Assembly (NCBI RefSeq): GCF_024385605.1
Contig: NZ_JANFOJ010000001.1
Span: 310,001 to 374,000, forward strand
Direction: 5' to 3'
Origin: Sporolactobacillus sp. STSJ-5
Lineage (GTDB): Bacteria; Bacillota; Bacilli; Bacillales; Sporolactobacillaceae
Length of the DNA: 64,000 nucleotides
In this document: piece after piece, positions 45,796 to 54,049 of the stretch
Layout: each line of letters starts with the position of its first letter
Position numbering within the stretch: the stretch's first letter is position 1
The notes under the pieces: model-generated
What the model saw: the letters and a program-made list of their open reading frames with translations, nothing else
Told to the model about the DNA's origin: nothing
Databases searched by the model: none
Program-made: the position numbers and the translations under genes

Positions 45796-46632
45796 TTACA
45801 AATAATCTACAAAATGATCTCTGAATTTCAAATGCACAAATGAACCGAACAGCAGGGTCACGAGTACAAAGCCCCAAAAGTAAGCGGTGTAGCCAATGTG
45901 ATCAATCCCGTACCAAGAAGCACCAAGCAGTGCAGAACGGTAGCCTTGTACAAGATAATACATCGGATTCATCAATAAAACTTTTTGGAAAAAGTCCGGC
46001 AACCCTGCATCTGCAAGTCGCGCAGGCTCCCATAGAAAAGGCGTTAGATAAAACAACATACGCATGAGCGAAATCAAGACTTGATGCACATCCCGAACGA
46101 TCGTTGAGAATGTGGATGTGACGAGTGATACGGAAAACAGAAAAGCCAGCGCAGCAAACATAAAATAAGGAAGCTGGATCATATAAATACTGATTTTGAA
46201 CTCTGTGAATTGCAGGATTACAATAACAATTCCTGTGATCATTAGATGCTGATAAAATTTTTCAAGAATGACATAGCTTGGAATCGCGCTCATCGGAAAA
46301 TTCATTTTGGCGATAAAGCGAATGCGTGAATAAATCGATTTCGATCCTTGAATAATGGACGGCTGTACAAAAAACCAAACAATGATTCCTGAGATTAACC
46401 AGACAATGTAGGGCGCTTCGACCGCGTTATCAACCGGAATTTTACTGCTTCTGCCCAATATTTCGCCAAAGACCAGCCAATAAATTAAGATCTGGATCAA
46501 CGGATTAATGACTACCCATGCCATGCCCAGATAGTTGTTCGTATTCTCGCTTTTTAACTCGTATAGGGACAAGCGCCTAATTAAATACAGGCTTTTCATT
46601 TGTTCCCGAATGACTTTCCATGCCGATTTCAT
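45796..46632 (-). CDS. tagG: Teichoic acid ABC exporter, permease subunit
   Basis: 278 aa ABC-2 permease with six predicted TM helices (first IQILIYWLVFGEIL; last AYFWGFVLVTLLFGSFVHL). The N-terminal amphipathic segment YELKSENTNNYLGMAWVVINPL is the TagG/RfbA-type signature. Fourteen nt before tagH. No tag biosynthesis genes are nearby, so the polymer is assumed to be made elsewhere. The upstream 46633-46848 gap holds a possible TAAAGT -10 only. Confidence 0.92.
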   Translation of the reverse strand: MKSAWKVIREQMKSLYLIRRLSLYELKSENTNNYLGMAWVVINPLIQILIYWLVFGEILGRSSKIPVDNAVEAPYIVWLISGIIVWFFVQPSIIQGSKSIYSRIRFIAKMNFPMSAIPSYVILEKFYQHLMITGIVIVILQFTEFKISIYMIQLPYFMFAALAFLFSVSLVTSTFSTIVRDVHQVLISLMRMLFYLTPFLWEPARLADAGLPDFFQKVLLMNPMYYLVQGYRSALLGASWYGIDHIGYTAYFWGFVLVTLLFGSFVHLKFRDHFVDYL

Positions 46633-46848
46633 ATCAAGTTCCTTCCAATACTATCAAGTATCAATGCTCCAATCCATACTTTAACACAGCTTATTTAAAA
46701 AAGAAAATGAATCCTTGGACTTGCCGGACATGAATGAATCACTTCGAATTATTGATTTATTCATGATGTGAAATCTTTTTCTAGAATAAGAAACACTGTC
46801 TTGGAGAACATACTCATAGTACTAATTACCTGCCAAAAGGAGTCGGCT

Positions 46849-47052
46849 ATGTGTACACTTCTTTATCTCAGTTATTTTGTTTTCCTTTTTATTTTTTTCA
46901 TTTTTGTTTTACTCCGCATCCCGATTGGTGCAAATGTCTTATTGTATCTGCTCATTTTTTTTCCAAGTGTCATGCCTTTTATCATCATCTACTTAGATCA
47001 GAGCAAAGAAGAGAAAAAGAAAGCGGAAAAAATGGAAAAAGAAGCAAATTAA
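46849..47052 (+). CDS. Two-helix small membrane protein, candidate germinant-receptor D subunit
   Basis: 67 aa. Two hydrophobic helices (about 3-23 and 28-49) separated by RIPIGAN, then a Lys/Glu-rich cytoplasmic tail (QSKEEKKKAEKMEKEAN). Excellent RBS AAAGGAG 6 nt before the ATG. It lies 20 nt before the GerA-type A-subunit gene on the same strand. Two-TM 'D' proteins of this size occur beside some Bacillus ger operons and modulate receptor function; I infer the same here. No sequence family was recognised. Confidence 0.7.
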   Translation: MCTLLYLSYFVFLFIFFIFVLLRIPIGANVLLYLLIFFPSVMPFIIIYLDQSKEEKKKAEKMEKEAN

Positions 47053-47071
47053 GGTGGAATGGGTGGGAAAA

Positions 47072-48577
47072 ATGTTCTGGATAAAGAAAAATAATGATCC
47101 CGCACAATCGAAAAAATCGATAGCCAAATTTATCGATCAGATGAAAACAAATCCGGACTTCAGTCACTTTCATCACGAAGGAAAGCAATTTTCCTGCTGG
47201 ATTTCATTTATCGTAACCTTGGTTGATCTCGAATATGTTCATCGTGATCTATTGCCTGCGCTCTATTCGGATCGTGTTCACAGCATCGAAGATATTGCTA
47301 AGGTCCTTCCCGCCGACAAGTTGATCAGGACAAAAAATCTGTCTGAAATACAGTCCGGAATTCTCGATGGTTCACTCATGATTCGAGAATCAGCGCATTC
47401 AAAAGAGTGCCTGCTTATTCCTTGTATGAAAAAGCAGTCGCGGCCGGTTGAACAATCGGAAACGGAAACAAGTATTCTCGGCCCACATGAATCTTTTGTT
47501 GAATCACTTGAAACCAATATCAATCTTATCCGTTCTCGGATTCCCATTCCTCAGCTCAAGGTCGAAGAGCTTCGTGTTGGGAAAATATCACGAACGAGGG
47601 TATCTGTTCTTTACGTTGAAGGAATTGCCAATAAAGAAAATATAAATACGGTTATACAACGGATCTCCGACCTTGAAACCATCAGTTTGATCAGCTCGAA
47701 CATGCTTTATTTAATGATCTCTGATAACAATCATTCGATATTTCCGCAATTTATTGATACGGAACGTCCGGATCGAGTGAGCGGGGCACTCTATGAAGGA
47801 AAAATCGCGGTTATTGTTGACGGGTCGCCTAATGCACTGATTCTGCCAAGTACCATTGTTGAATTTTTCTCCGCATTCGATGACTATTCCTTAGTTTGGA
47901 TGCTTGCATCGGCCTATCGCTTATTACGGTTATTCGCGATCGGATTTTCTGTCATTTCATCACCGCTTTATGTCGCTTTGCTCACGTATCATTATCAACT
48001 CGTGCCCAAAGATCTACTGGCGACATTAATTGTCTCACGAAGTTCAGTGCCTTATGATCCGATTATTGAGGTCCTGCTGCTGGAAATCATGATTGAATTG
48101 CTTCGAGAAGCAGGAGCCAGGCTTCCAACAAAGGTCGGCCAGACCATTGGTATTGTGGGTGGTATTGTTATTGGGACTGCCTCTGTTCAAGCGGGTATTA
48201 CAAGTAATATTCTTTTAATTATCATTGCGATGTCAGCTCTTGCTGCCTTTATTACACCAAATTACCGAATGGCTACAACTATTCGTCTGATTCGATTTCC
48301 CTTTATTATTTCAGCGCAACTGCTCGGAATTTTAGGTATTGCACTATGTTTTATGATTTGTGTCTGCCATTTGCTTAAACTGACTTCTCTTGGACATCCG
48401 TACATTGAACCCATTTATCCATTGCGTGTGACTGATCTAAAAGACAGTTTTGTACGGTTACCGCTTAATTTACAAACCCAACGGCCATTATTCTTGCGTA
48501 CCGGTGACAAAAATCGGGCTAATCCACAGCGTGTGAATAAAAAGGAGGGTAAACATTCTCCTGATATTGATGAATAG
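47072..48577 (+). CDS. gerKA: Spore germinant receptor A subunit (GerA family)
   Basis: 501 aa inner-membrane protein. The long N-terminal soluble domain ends about residue 240 and contains GPHESFVESLETNINLIRSR and the conserved RTRVSVLYVEGIAN. It is followed by GKIAVIVDGSPNALILP and about five TM helices (e.g. LLRLFAIGFSVISSPLYVALL, GIVGGIVIGTASVQAGI). With B and C subunits it senses nutrients and triggers germination. The exact Ger paralogue cannot be told; gerKA is used as a generic label. Start ATG 47072 is preceded by GGTGGG; a GTG at 47054 or 47063 is also possible. Confidence 0.9.
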   Translation: MFWIKKNNDPAQSKKSIAKFIDQMKTNPDFSHFHHEGKQFSCWISFIVTLVDLEYVHRDLLPALYSDRVHSIEDIAKVLPADKLIRTKNLSEIQSGILDGSLMIRESAHSKECLLIPCMKKQSRPVEQSETETSILGPHESFVESLETNINLIRSRIPIPQLKVEELRVGKISRTRVSVLYVEGIANKENINTVIQRISDLETISLISSNMLYLMISDNNHSIFPQFIDTERPDRVSGALYEGKIAVIVDGSPNALILPSTIVEFFSAFDDYSLVWMLASAYRLLRLFAIGFSVISSPLYVALLTYHYQLVPKDLLATLIVSRSSVPYDPIIEVLLLEIMIELLREAGARLPTKVGQTIGIVGGIVIGTASVQAGITSNILLIIIAMSALAAFITPNYRMATTIRLIRFPFIISAQLLGILGIALCFMICVCHLLKLTSLGHPYIEPIYPLRVTDLKDSFVRLPLNLQTQRPLFLRTGDKNRANPQRVNKKEGKHSPDIDE

Positions 48578-48609
48578 CACGTTTTTTAGCGAGGAGGCAA
48601 TTGACGCGT

Positions 48610-49719
48610 ATGTACAATAAAATCAATCCAACACACACAATCGGTCCTTTATCCGCCTTTTTCCTTCCGCAGGTCATGCAAATCGGTATTGGATTTCTGT
48701 CCTTTCAGCAAATCATTACAAAATTTTCCGAACAAGACGGATGGCTTGCTACACTGATTTCCGGTTTATCAACACTCTTCGTTATGTGGATTATTTTGCG
48801 TCTTCTTGAGAATGAGCGTCATTTTGGACGTCCTGATATTTTTTCCATTCACCGCCGAATTTTTGGTCCATGGATTGGAAACGTGCTCACTTTTATTCTG
48901 ATGTCTCATGTACTGCTGTTTTCCTTCGCATTCTTGCGCAGCTATATTGAAATTCTTCAAGTATGGATTTTCCCTCAACTTAATAGTTTTACTTTCTCAA
49001 TCATCTTCTGCTGTATTGTCTGGTACATCGTGATGGGGGGGTTGCGGACAATCAGTGGTGTTTGTCTGCTCAGCTTTATCTATCTGATCCCTTTATTCAT
49101 CCTAAGCATTTTTATTGTCCCACATGCGCATTATGAAAATTTAATGCCTCTCTTTGACCATACACCGCTATCGATCATGAGATCTTGCTATGAAACAACT
49201 CATGACTATCTCGGTTTTGAATTAATTTTGTATTTCTACCCGTTTATCAGTCAACCAGAAAAAGCGAGAAAGTGGGCATTTCGAGGGGTTCTTACGACTA
49301 TTTATATTTACACCACGATTCTCCTGCTGGGAATCATCTATTTCAGCCAAGGTGAGATGCAGAACACCATTTGGCCCACCATAACGTATTGGAAAAGCGT
49401 TCGATTTCCATTATTTGAACATGTTGACATTATTGCGATTGTCATTTTACTTTGGGTACTCATTCCAAATATCTGCCTTTGCTCCTGGATCCTGGCCCGC
49501 GGTATCAAATTCACATTTCCTGCCATAAAAATGAAGCATTCACTCATTGGCATATTAGTGGTATTGATTACGATTACATGCATGGTTAAAAACGGACTTC
49601 AAGTACGAACAATAAATAATATTTACAATGGTTTTGGTTTTATTATCATCTACTTTTATCTACCATTACTACTTTTTTGCCAATGGATTAAGAAAAAAAT
49701 AGGGAGGCAATCTGCATGA
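48610..49719 (+). CDS. gerKB: Spore germinant receptor B subunit
   Basis: About 369 aa, ten TM helices, APC-transporter-like fold; in GerA-type receptors this subunit binds the germinant. Motifs QVMQIGIGFLSF, GGLRTISGVCLLSFIYLIP and FYPFISQPEKARKW fit the family. Start is uncertain: AGGAGG lies 12 nt before the ATG at 48610 but only 3 nt before TTG at 48601. Overlaps the C-subunit gene by 4 nt. Confidence 0.9.
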   Translation: MYNKINPTHTIGPLSAFFLPQVMQIGIGFLSFQQIITKFSEQDGWLATLISGLSTLFVMWIILRLLENERHFGRPDIFSIHRRIFGPWIGNVLTFILMSHVLLFSFAFLRSYIEILQVWIFPQLNSFTFSIIFCCIVWYIVMGGLRTISGVCLLSFIYLIPLFILSIFIVPHAHYENLMPLFDHTPLSIMRSCYETTHDYLGFELILYFYPFISQPEKARKWAFRGVLTTIYIYTTILLLGIIYFSQGEMQNTIWPTITYWKSVRFPLFEHVDIIAIVILLWVLIPNICLCSWILARGIKFTFPAIKMKHSLIGILVVLITITCMVKNGLQVRTINNIYNGFGFIIIYFYLPLLLFCQWIKKKIGRQSA

Positions 49720-50831
49720 AACATTTCATGCACCTTATTGCATCGATCACTGTACTCATTATTCTAAGCGGTTGCTTACCGACCAGCGTTATTGATGACG
49801 TGCTCATCATCGAAGCAGAAGGCGTAGATTATATTGGGGGCAACAAGGTCATTGGTACGGTCACGATGCCCAACTATGTGCAAAGCTCCAATCCCGGCAG
49901 TTCTGGCGCGGGTCTGCCGACAACGGCCTCGATGATACGCTATCTGAGCGGCACCACCTACGACGGCAAATCCTTGGTCGACCGCTTTCAAGAGAACGGG
50001 CAAAGGGCACTTCGGGCTGGTAAACTCAGAGTTATGCTTTTTAATAAGGGCTTAGCCAAACACGGTCTTAGGAAACAAATTGATCTGCGAAATCGTGATC
50101 CTGAAGCACCGCGAGAGATGAATTTGGCTATCGTAGACGGAAGCTGTAAGAAACTGCTGACAGCAATCGATTATCAGACGCAGATCCCCATTGCACGCTA
50201 TATTCAGGATATGATTGAACAAAACAATAAGCAGAATTATCCGGAAAGTACTTTGGAATCATTTCTCTATGCGTACTATGGCGATTATATGGATCCTTTT
50301 CTCCCGGTAATACGGAAATCTGGTGATCATCTTGAAACGATCGGACTCGCCCTGTTTAAAAGCGATAAATACGTCATGGAACTTCCATCCAATAAAGTAT
50401 TTATTTTTAAAATGCTCTTTCAGAAATTTGATCAAGGCGTTTATGATTTTGAATTTGCGTCGCAAAAACATATCGCTTTAAAAAACGTGCATACAAAGGT
50501 CAGTTACAAAGTAAAAAACGGTAACAGCACGTCTCCGGACATCTATGCCCATGTTTCGATTAACGCTCAAATTATACAAGCCTATCCGAAGAGCATCAAC
50601 AAAACGATGGGTCCGAAGATCGAGAAAAAAATTGAAAAACATATGGCTGCTCAAGCGGAAAAGCTTGTTCATATGCTGCAAAAAAAGCAAATTGATCCGC
50701 TTCAATTAGGTCAGCATGTACGCAGTCATACGCGTCATTTCGATGGCAAATCATGGTATGATCGTTATCCGAACGCACATTTTCATTGCACCGTTGATAC
50801 GACGATTATTCAAACCGGAATTTCAGATTAA
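49716..50831 (+). CDS. gerKC: Spore germinant receptor C subunit (lipoprotein)
   Basis: 371 aa. Signal peptide with lipobox LSGC (Cys20), so lipid-anchored on the outer face of the inner spore membrane. Ger(x)C features include DDVLIIEAEGVDYIGG and the C-terminal EKKIEKHMAAQAEKLVHMLQ segment. ATG overlaps the gerB stop (ATGA). Unusual is a short Gly/Ser-rich insert near residues 60-72 (SNPGSSGAGLPTTAS). No clear terminator follows in the 110-bp gap. Confidence 0.92.
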   Translation: MKHFMHLIASITVLIILSGCLPTSVIDDVLIIEAEGVDYIGGNKVIGTVTMPNYVQSSNPGSSGAGLPTTASMIRYLSGTTYDGKSLVDRFQENGQRALRAGKLRVMLFNKGLAKHGLRKQIDLRNRDPEAPREMNLAIVDGSCKKLLTAIDYQTQIPIARYIQDMIEQNNKQNYPESTLESFLYAYYGDYMDPFLPVIRKSGDHLETIGLALFKSDKYVMELPSNKVFIFKMLFQKFDQGVYDFEFASQKHIALKNVHTKVSYKVKNGNSTSPDIYAHVSINAQIIQAYPKSINKTMGPKIEKKIEKHMAAQAEKLVHMLQKKQIDPLQLGQHVRSHTRHFDGKSWYDRYPNAHFHCTVDTTIIQTGISD

Positions 50832-50884
50832 ACGGCAGATGGTTAACCTGCAAACAACCCAAAATGGATAAATAGTCTGCTGTA

Positions 50885-50913
50885 TTGATAAATTTCTGAA
50901 AAAAGCATATAAT
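50885..50913 (+). promoter_or_regulatory. Sigma-A promoter of the YdjO-like gene
   Basis: TTGATA and TATAAT with a 17-nt spacer, about 30 nt before the start codon. Confidence 0.8.
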
Positions 50914-50944
50914 AAAAGGATTAACAGGAAAGGGGATTTAATCA

Positions 50945-51127
50945 ATGGGATTTAATCGAGGCCCGCAAGAACCGGTTCCTGAAGCAGAGACAGCAATTTG
51001 GACATGTACGAGCGACTCATGTTCGGGGTGGATGCGCGATGCATTCTCCTTCGATGAGACTCCAAAATGTCCGCTTTGCCATTCGGAAATGAAAAAAGAA
51101 ACAAAAATGTTACCGGTCATAGACTGA
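50945..51127 (+). CDS. YdjO-family zinc-ribbon protein
   Basis: 60 aa. CTSDSCSGWMRDAFSF and CPLCHSEM supply four cysteines (CX4C and CX2C) for one zinc ribbon. The pattern 'C-GWMR--F...P-CPLC-S-M' is that of the cold-inducible YdjO family of Bacillus, of unknown function. RBS AAAGGGG about 10 nt before ATG. Own promoter and a strong terminator. Confidence 0.88.
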   Translation: MGFNRGPQEPVPEAETAIWTCTSDSCSGWMRDAFSFDETPKCPLCHSEMKKETKMLPVID

Positions 51128-51181
51128 TCGACGAGACAATCCTTAAAAAATTAATAACTAAGCTTTGAATAGTTTATAGAG

Positions 51182-51234
51182 CAGGACGGTTTTTCTGACA
51201 TGGTTCAGAAAAATCGTCCTGTGTTTCTTTTTTT
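51182..51234 (+). terminator. Terminator of the YdjO-like gene
   Basis: 17-bp stem (51182-51198 with 51205-51221, one G-U) and a 6-nt loop followed by TTTCTTTTTTT. Downstream 51235-51438 shows AT-rich promoter-like DNA but no gene. Confidence 0.93.
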
Positions 51235-51438
51235 AGGGGGTATCGATAAGACGGAAACGTAAAAGATAAAGATGATGGTTACAAAAGAATGGAAAATCCT
51301 TAGGATAAGTTTTCAAAGATACAAAAAAAACATAGTTTGTATAGAGGAACCTAGTGGTAGATCACGTATAATTTAACCCAAATCTCCATTATTTGGTGTT
51401 TTACGTTACAATAGACAGGTAGGACAGAAGGTGAACAT

Positions 51439-51990
51439 GTGAAACTTACGAAAATGAAAAGAAAATATGCCGATCGTCGTGGATGGCGTCGAATTATTTC
51501 AAGCCACACACGAAAAAAACAGTTTATGTGGCCAAATTTTCATGGCGAAGCCGTTCTGATTCAATTCAATGAAATCAAAGCACCGCTGTCGGTTGTTTAT
51601 GGCGGGGTTCGCACCAAGACAGTCGATCAAAATTATTCCTGGCTGCAACTCTTTCCTGCGGAAACGCCGCAATTCGTTCTAACGGCGATGTTCAACGCGA
51701 AACATCGCCTCGTTCAATGTTACTTTGATGTCATTCATCAAGTCGGCCGCGATGAACAGGGAACACCCTGGTTTGATGATCTGTATCTCGATTTAATCCT
51801 TTTTCCAAATCACAAACTTTATTTAGTCGACGAAGATGAGTTGAATGAAGCACTTGAAAACGATATTATCACTCCTGAAATGTACGAAAAGGCGTGGCGG
51901 ACCGCTCATCGTCTGATGCAATTCATAAAAAAAGATCCTGAGCATTTTCTTGCACTCGTACGTGAAGTCCGGGCCACGTTTCCACACTAA
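51439..51990 (+). CDS. DUF402 nucleoside tri-/diphosphatase-like protein
   Basis: 183 aa of the DUF402 family (YgaC/Ntdp type), Mg-dependent phosphatases of nucleoside di- and triphosphates. The acidic metal site is in YFDVI and FDDLYLDLILFPNHKLYLVDEDEL (quoted in part as DDLYLDL and LVDEDEL). GTG start at 51439 with AGAAGGTG 5 nt upstream. Followed after 21 nt by a GNAT gene, so probably co-transcribed. Confidence 0.85.
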   Translation: MKLTKMKRKYADRRGWRRIISSHTRKKQFMWPNFHGEAVLIQFNEIKAPLSVVYGGVRTKTVDQNYSWLQLFPAETPQFVLTAMFNAKHRLVQCYFDVIHQVGRDEQGTPWFDDLYLDLILFPNHKLYLVDEDELNEALENDIITPEMYEKAWRTAHRLMQFIKKDPEHFLALVREVRATFPH

Positions 51991-52011
51991 ATTATAGGGG
52001 GCTAAGATGTC

Positions 52012-52476
52012 ATGAGCATCCTGATTACCGATATGTCGGAAAATGATTTCGCTCCTTATCTTGAGTATTCAACTAAGGAGTACGCCAAAGAAAAACAGCA
52101 GTCCGGCACATGGACTCCCGAGCGCGCGTTAATGAACGCACGTGCTGAGATCAGTCGTCTTCTCCCGCAAGGATATCAGACAGTAAATCACCGCTTTCTT
52201 TCTCTCGTTGACGAAGCTGGAAGAAAAGTGGGTATCTTTTGGCTGCATCTTTCGCCCGAACGTAAAGAGATCTTTATTTATGATTTTGAAATTTTCGAAT
52301 CGTTCCGAGGCCACGGATTAGGACAGCTTGCCATGCAAACACTCTTTGCTTACAGCCGCACTCTCGGATTCAAAAAAATTAGTCTTCATGTGTTTGCGCA
52401 TAACGCGCGCGCCTATCATGTGTATCAGAAACTCGGATATCAAGCGACAGATATTAACATGAGCAAATGGTTATAA
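52012..52476 (+). CDS. GNAT-family N-acetyltransferase
   Basis: 154 aa. Acetyl-CoA-binding motif A is FRGHGLGQLAMQTL (about 103-116); motif B is NARAYHVYQKLGYQ. The N-terminal helices are long and Glu-rich. No substrate can be deduced. GGGGG stands 9 nt before the ATG. Follows the DUF402 gene on the same strand. Confidence 0.88.
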   Translation: MSILITDMSENDFAPYLEYSTKEYAKEKQQSGTWTPERALMNARAEISRLLPQGYQTVNHRFLSLVDEAGRKVGIFWLHLSPERKEIFIYDFEIFESFRGHGLGQLAMQTLFAYSRTLGFKKISLHVFAHNARAYHVYQKLGYQATDINMSKWL

Positions 52477-52531
52477 TCTTGCATAACAAATGATTTGAAA
52501 TCGCATACTAAGTTTCGGGAGGTGTGCGATC

Positions 52532-52669
52532 ATGTCTGAAGCAAGAAAAAAGGAGTACCGGTCCAATAAAGGAGCGACTGCGTCAAGCGTCTCTCCAGCC
52601 GGACGTGCCAAAGATGACCATCAATCATCTGTTTCTAAATTAGAAGAACGCGCACGTAAAAATAAGTAA
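52532..52669 (+). CDS. Small basic protein of unknown function (45 aa)
   Basis: 45 aa: MSEARKKEYRSNKGATASS then SVSPAGRAKDDHQSS and KLEERARKNK. Very rich in Lys, Arg, Ser and Ala with no hydrophobic core, like many minor small acid-soluble spore proteins, but I cannot match a named family. RBS GGGAGG is 8 nt before the ATG and a terminator follows at once, which supports a real gene. Confidence 0.65.
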   Translation: MSEARKKEYRSNKGATASSVSPAGRAKDDHQSSVSKLEERARKNK

Positions 52670-52675
52670 ACAGAA

Positions 52676-52705
52676 GGCAGCCGGAGATAACATTCCCCGG
52701 CTGCC
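52676..52705. terminator. GC-rich hairpin between the 45-aa gene and glcF
   Basis: 9-bp perfect stem (52676-52684 with 52697-52705) between two convergent genes; only weak T-rich tails on both sides. Confidence 0.6.
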
Positions 52706-52723
52706 AATTTCTTATGATGATCA

Positions 52724-54049
52724 TTAATCAGCAAGTGCTTCGACCAGAATATCGGCAATGTGCATGGCGCGCACTTCGCCGGTTCTATGAGCACGTTCAA
52801 CTCCAAGCTTCATTTCCAGAAGACATCCGGGATTGGCTGTCACAATCGTTTGAGCATGTGTACCAGCAACCTTCTCCATCTTGTGGTCGAGAATCTGTAT
52901 GGCCATATCCGGCTGCACAATGTTATAATCTCCTGCCGATCCGCAACACGTATCAGCACCTTCCATTTCTACGAATTGCGCACCTTCGATCGCGTTAAGA
53001 AGAATTCTGGGTTCATCGAAAGTTTTCATTACATTACGCAGATGACAAGAATCCTGATACGTAATGATTTGTTCCGGTAGACGCAGACGATGTGTTTTCT
53101 GAAAATCCAAGTCAACCAATAGAGCAGAAATATCCTTTAACTTAGCAACAAAATGCTTTGCCCGATCCGCCCACTCCGGCTCGTTTTTAAGCAAATGGTC
53201 GTATTCAATCAGAAACGCGCTGCATCCTCCGGCATTGGTAATAATATAATCTGCTTCTGCAGCCTCAAAGGCTTCAATATTTCGTTTTGCCATCTCTTTC
53301 GATTTTTCCAGTTCGCCATTATGTCCATGAAGTGCACCGCAGCATAATTGATTTTCAGGAATCTCAACATCGCATCCCGCTTTACGAAGCAGTTTTATAG
53401 TCGCATTGTTGGTGTCAAAAAACATGGTATCCATAAGACAGCCGGCAAACAGAGCAACCGTCGCCTTCTTCTCACCTTCATGTTCAAAGTAACGTGGGCG
53501 CTGTTTCATCTCGCTTCGTCTCGGAACTTCCGGCAAAACCTTTTCCATGGTAGCCATGCTCTCCGGGAACAAATTCATAAATCCGACTTTTCGAGCCACC
53601 TTGGACAAACCGCTGCGCTGATAAAAACCAATTAATCCGGTCACTTTCTCCATTCGATCCTGTCGCGGAAAAAGCTGCTCGAAAACACCTTTACGGATCA
53701 TTTTGACACGTACGGTTTGTTTTTTATTACGCTGAAGAATTGCCCTTGCATCCTCAAGAAGATGTCCGTACTGCACGCCCGACGGACACACAGGTTCACA
53801 GGCTCGGCAGCCTAAACACAAATCAAGCGAATGAGCAAAATCATCGTCCGGTTCGATAATGCCATCGGTTACGCCTTTCATCAAGGCGATTCGTCCTCGA
53901 GGCGAATGCTTCTCTTGATGCCCCGTTTCGATATAGGTTGGGCACGAAGGCAGACAAAAACCGCAACGCATACAATTCAGCAATTCATCGTAGTCCATTT
54001 CTTCTTTAAATTCCTTTTGAATCCGCTGTTTTTCTGCCGGTGTCATCAT
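52724..54049 (-). CDS. glcF: Glycolate oxidase iron-sulfur subunit
   Basis: 441 aa. Two 4Fe-4S ferredoxin motifs, CMRCGFCLPSCP and CLGCRACEPVCP, lie in the first 100 residues. Two CCG (cysteine-rich) domains follow (QLCCGALHGHNG, DTCCGSAGDYN). It passes electrons from GlcD to the membrane quinone pool; substrate could be glycolate or another 2-hydroxyacid. Overlaps glcD by 4 nt. B. subtilis YsfD is the counterpart. Confidence 0.93.
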   Translation of the reverse strand: MMTPAEKQRIQKEFKEEMDYDELLNCMRCGFCLPSCPTYIETGHQEKHSPRGRIALMKGVTDGIIEPDDDFAHSLDLCLGCRACEPVCPSGVQYGHLLEDARAILQRNKKQTVRVKMIRKGVFEQLFPRQDRMEKVTGLIGFYQRSGLSKVARKVGFMNLFPESMATMEKVLPEVPRRSEMKQRPRYFEHEGEKKATVALFAGCLMDTMFFDTNNATIKLLRKAGCDVEIPENQLCCGALHGHNGELEKSKEMAKRNIEAFEAAEADYIITNAGGCSAFLIEYDHLLKNEPEWADRAKHFVAKLKDISALLVDLDFQKTHRLRLPEQIITYQDSCHLRNVMKTFDEPRILLNAIEGAQFVEMEGADTCCGSAGDYNIVQPDMAIQILDHKMEKVAGTHAQTIVTANPGCLLEMKLGVERAHRTGEVRAMHIADILVEALAD

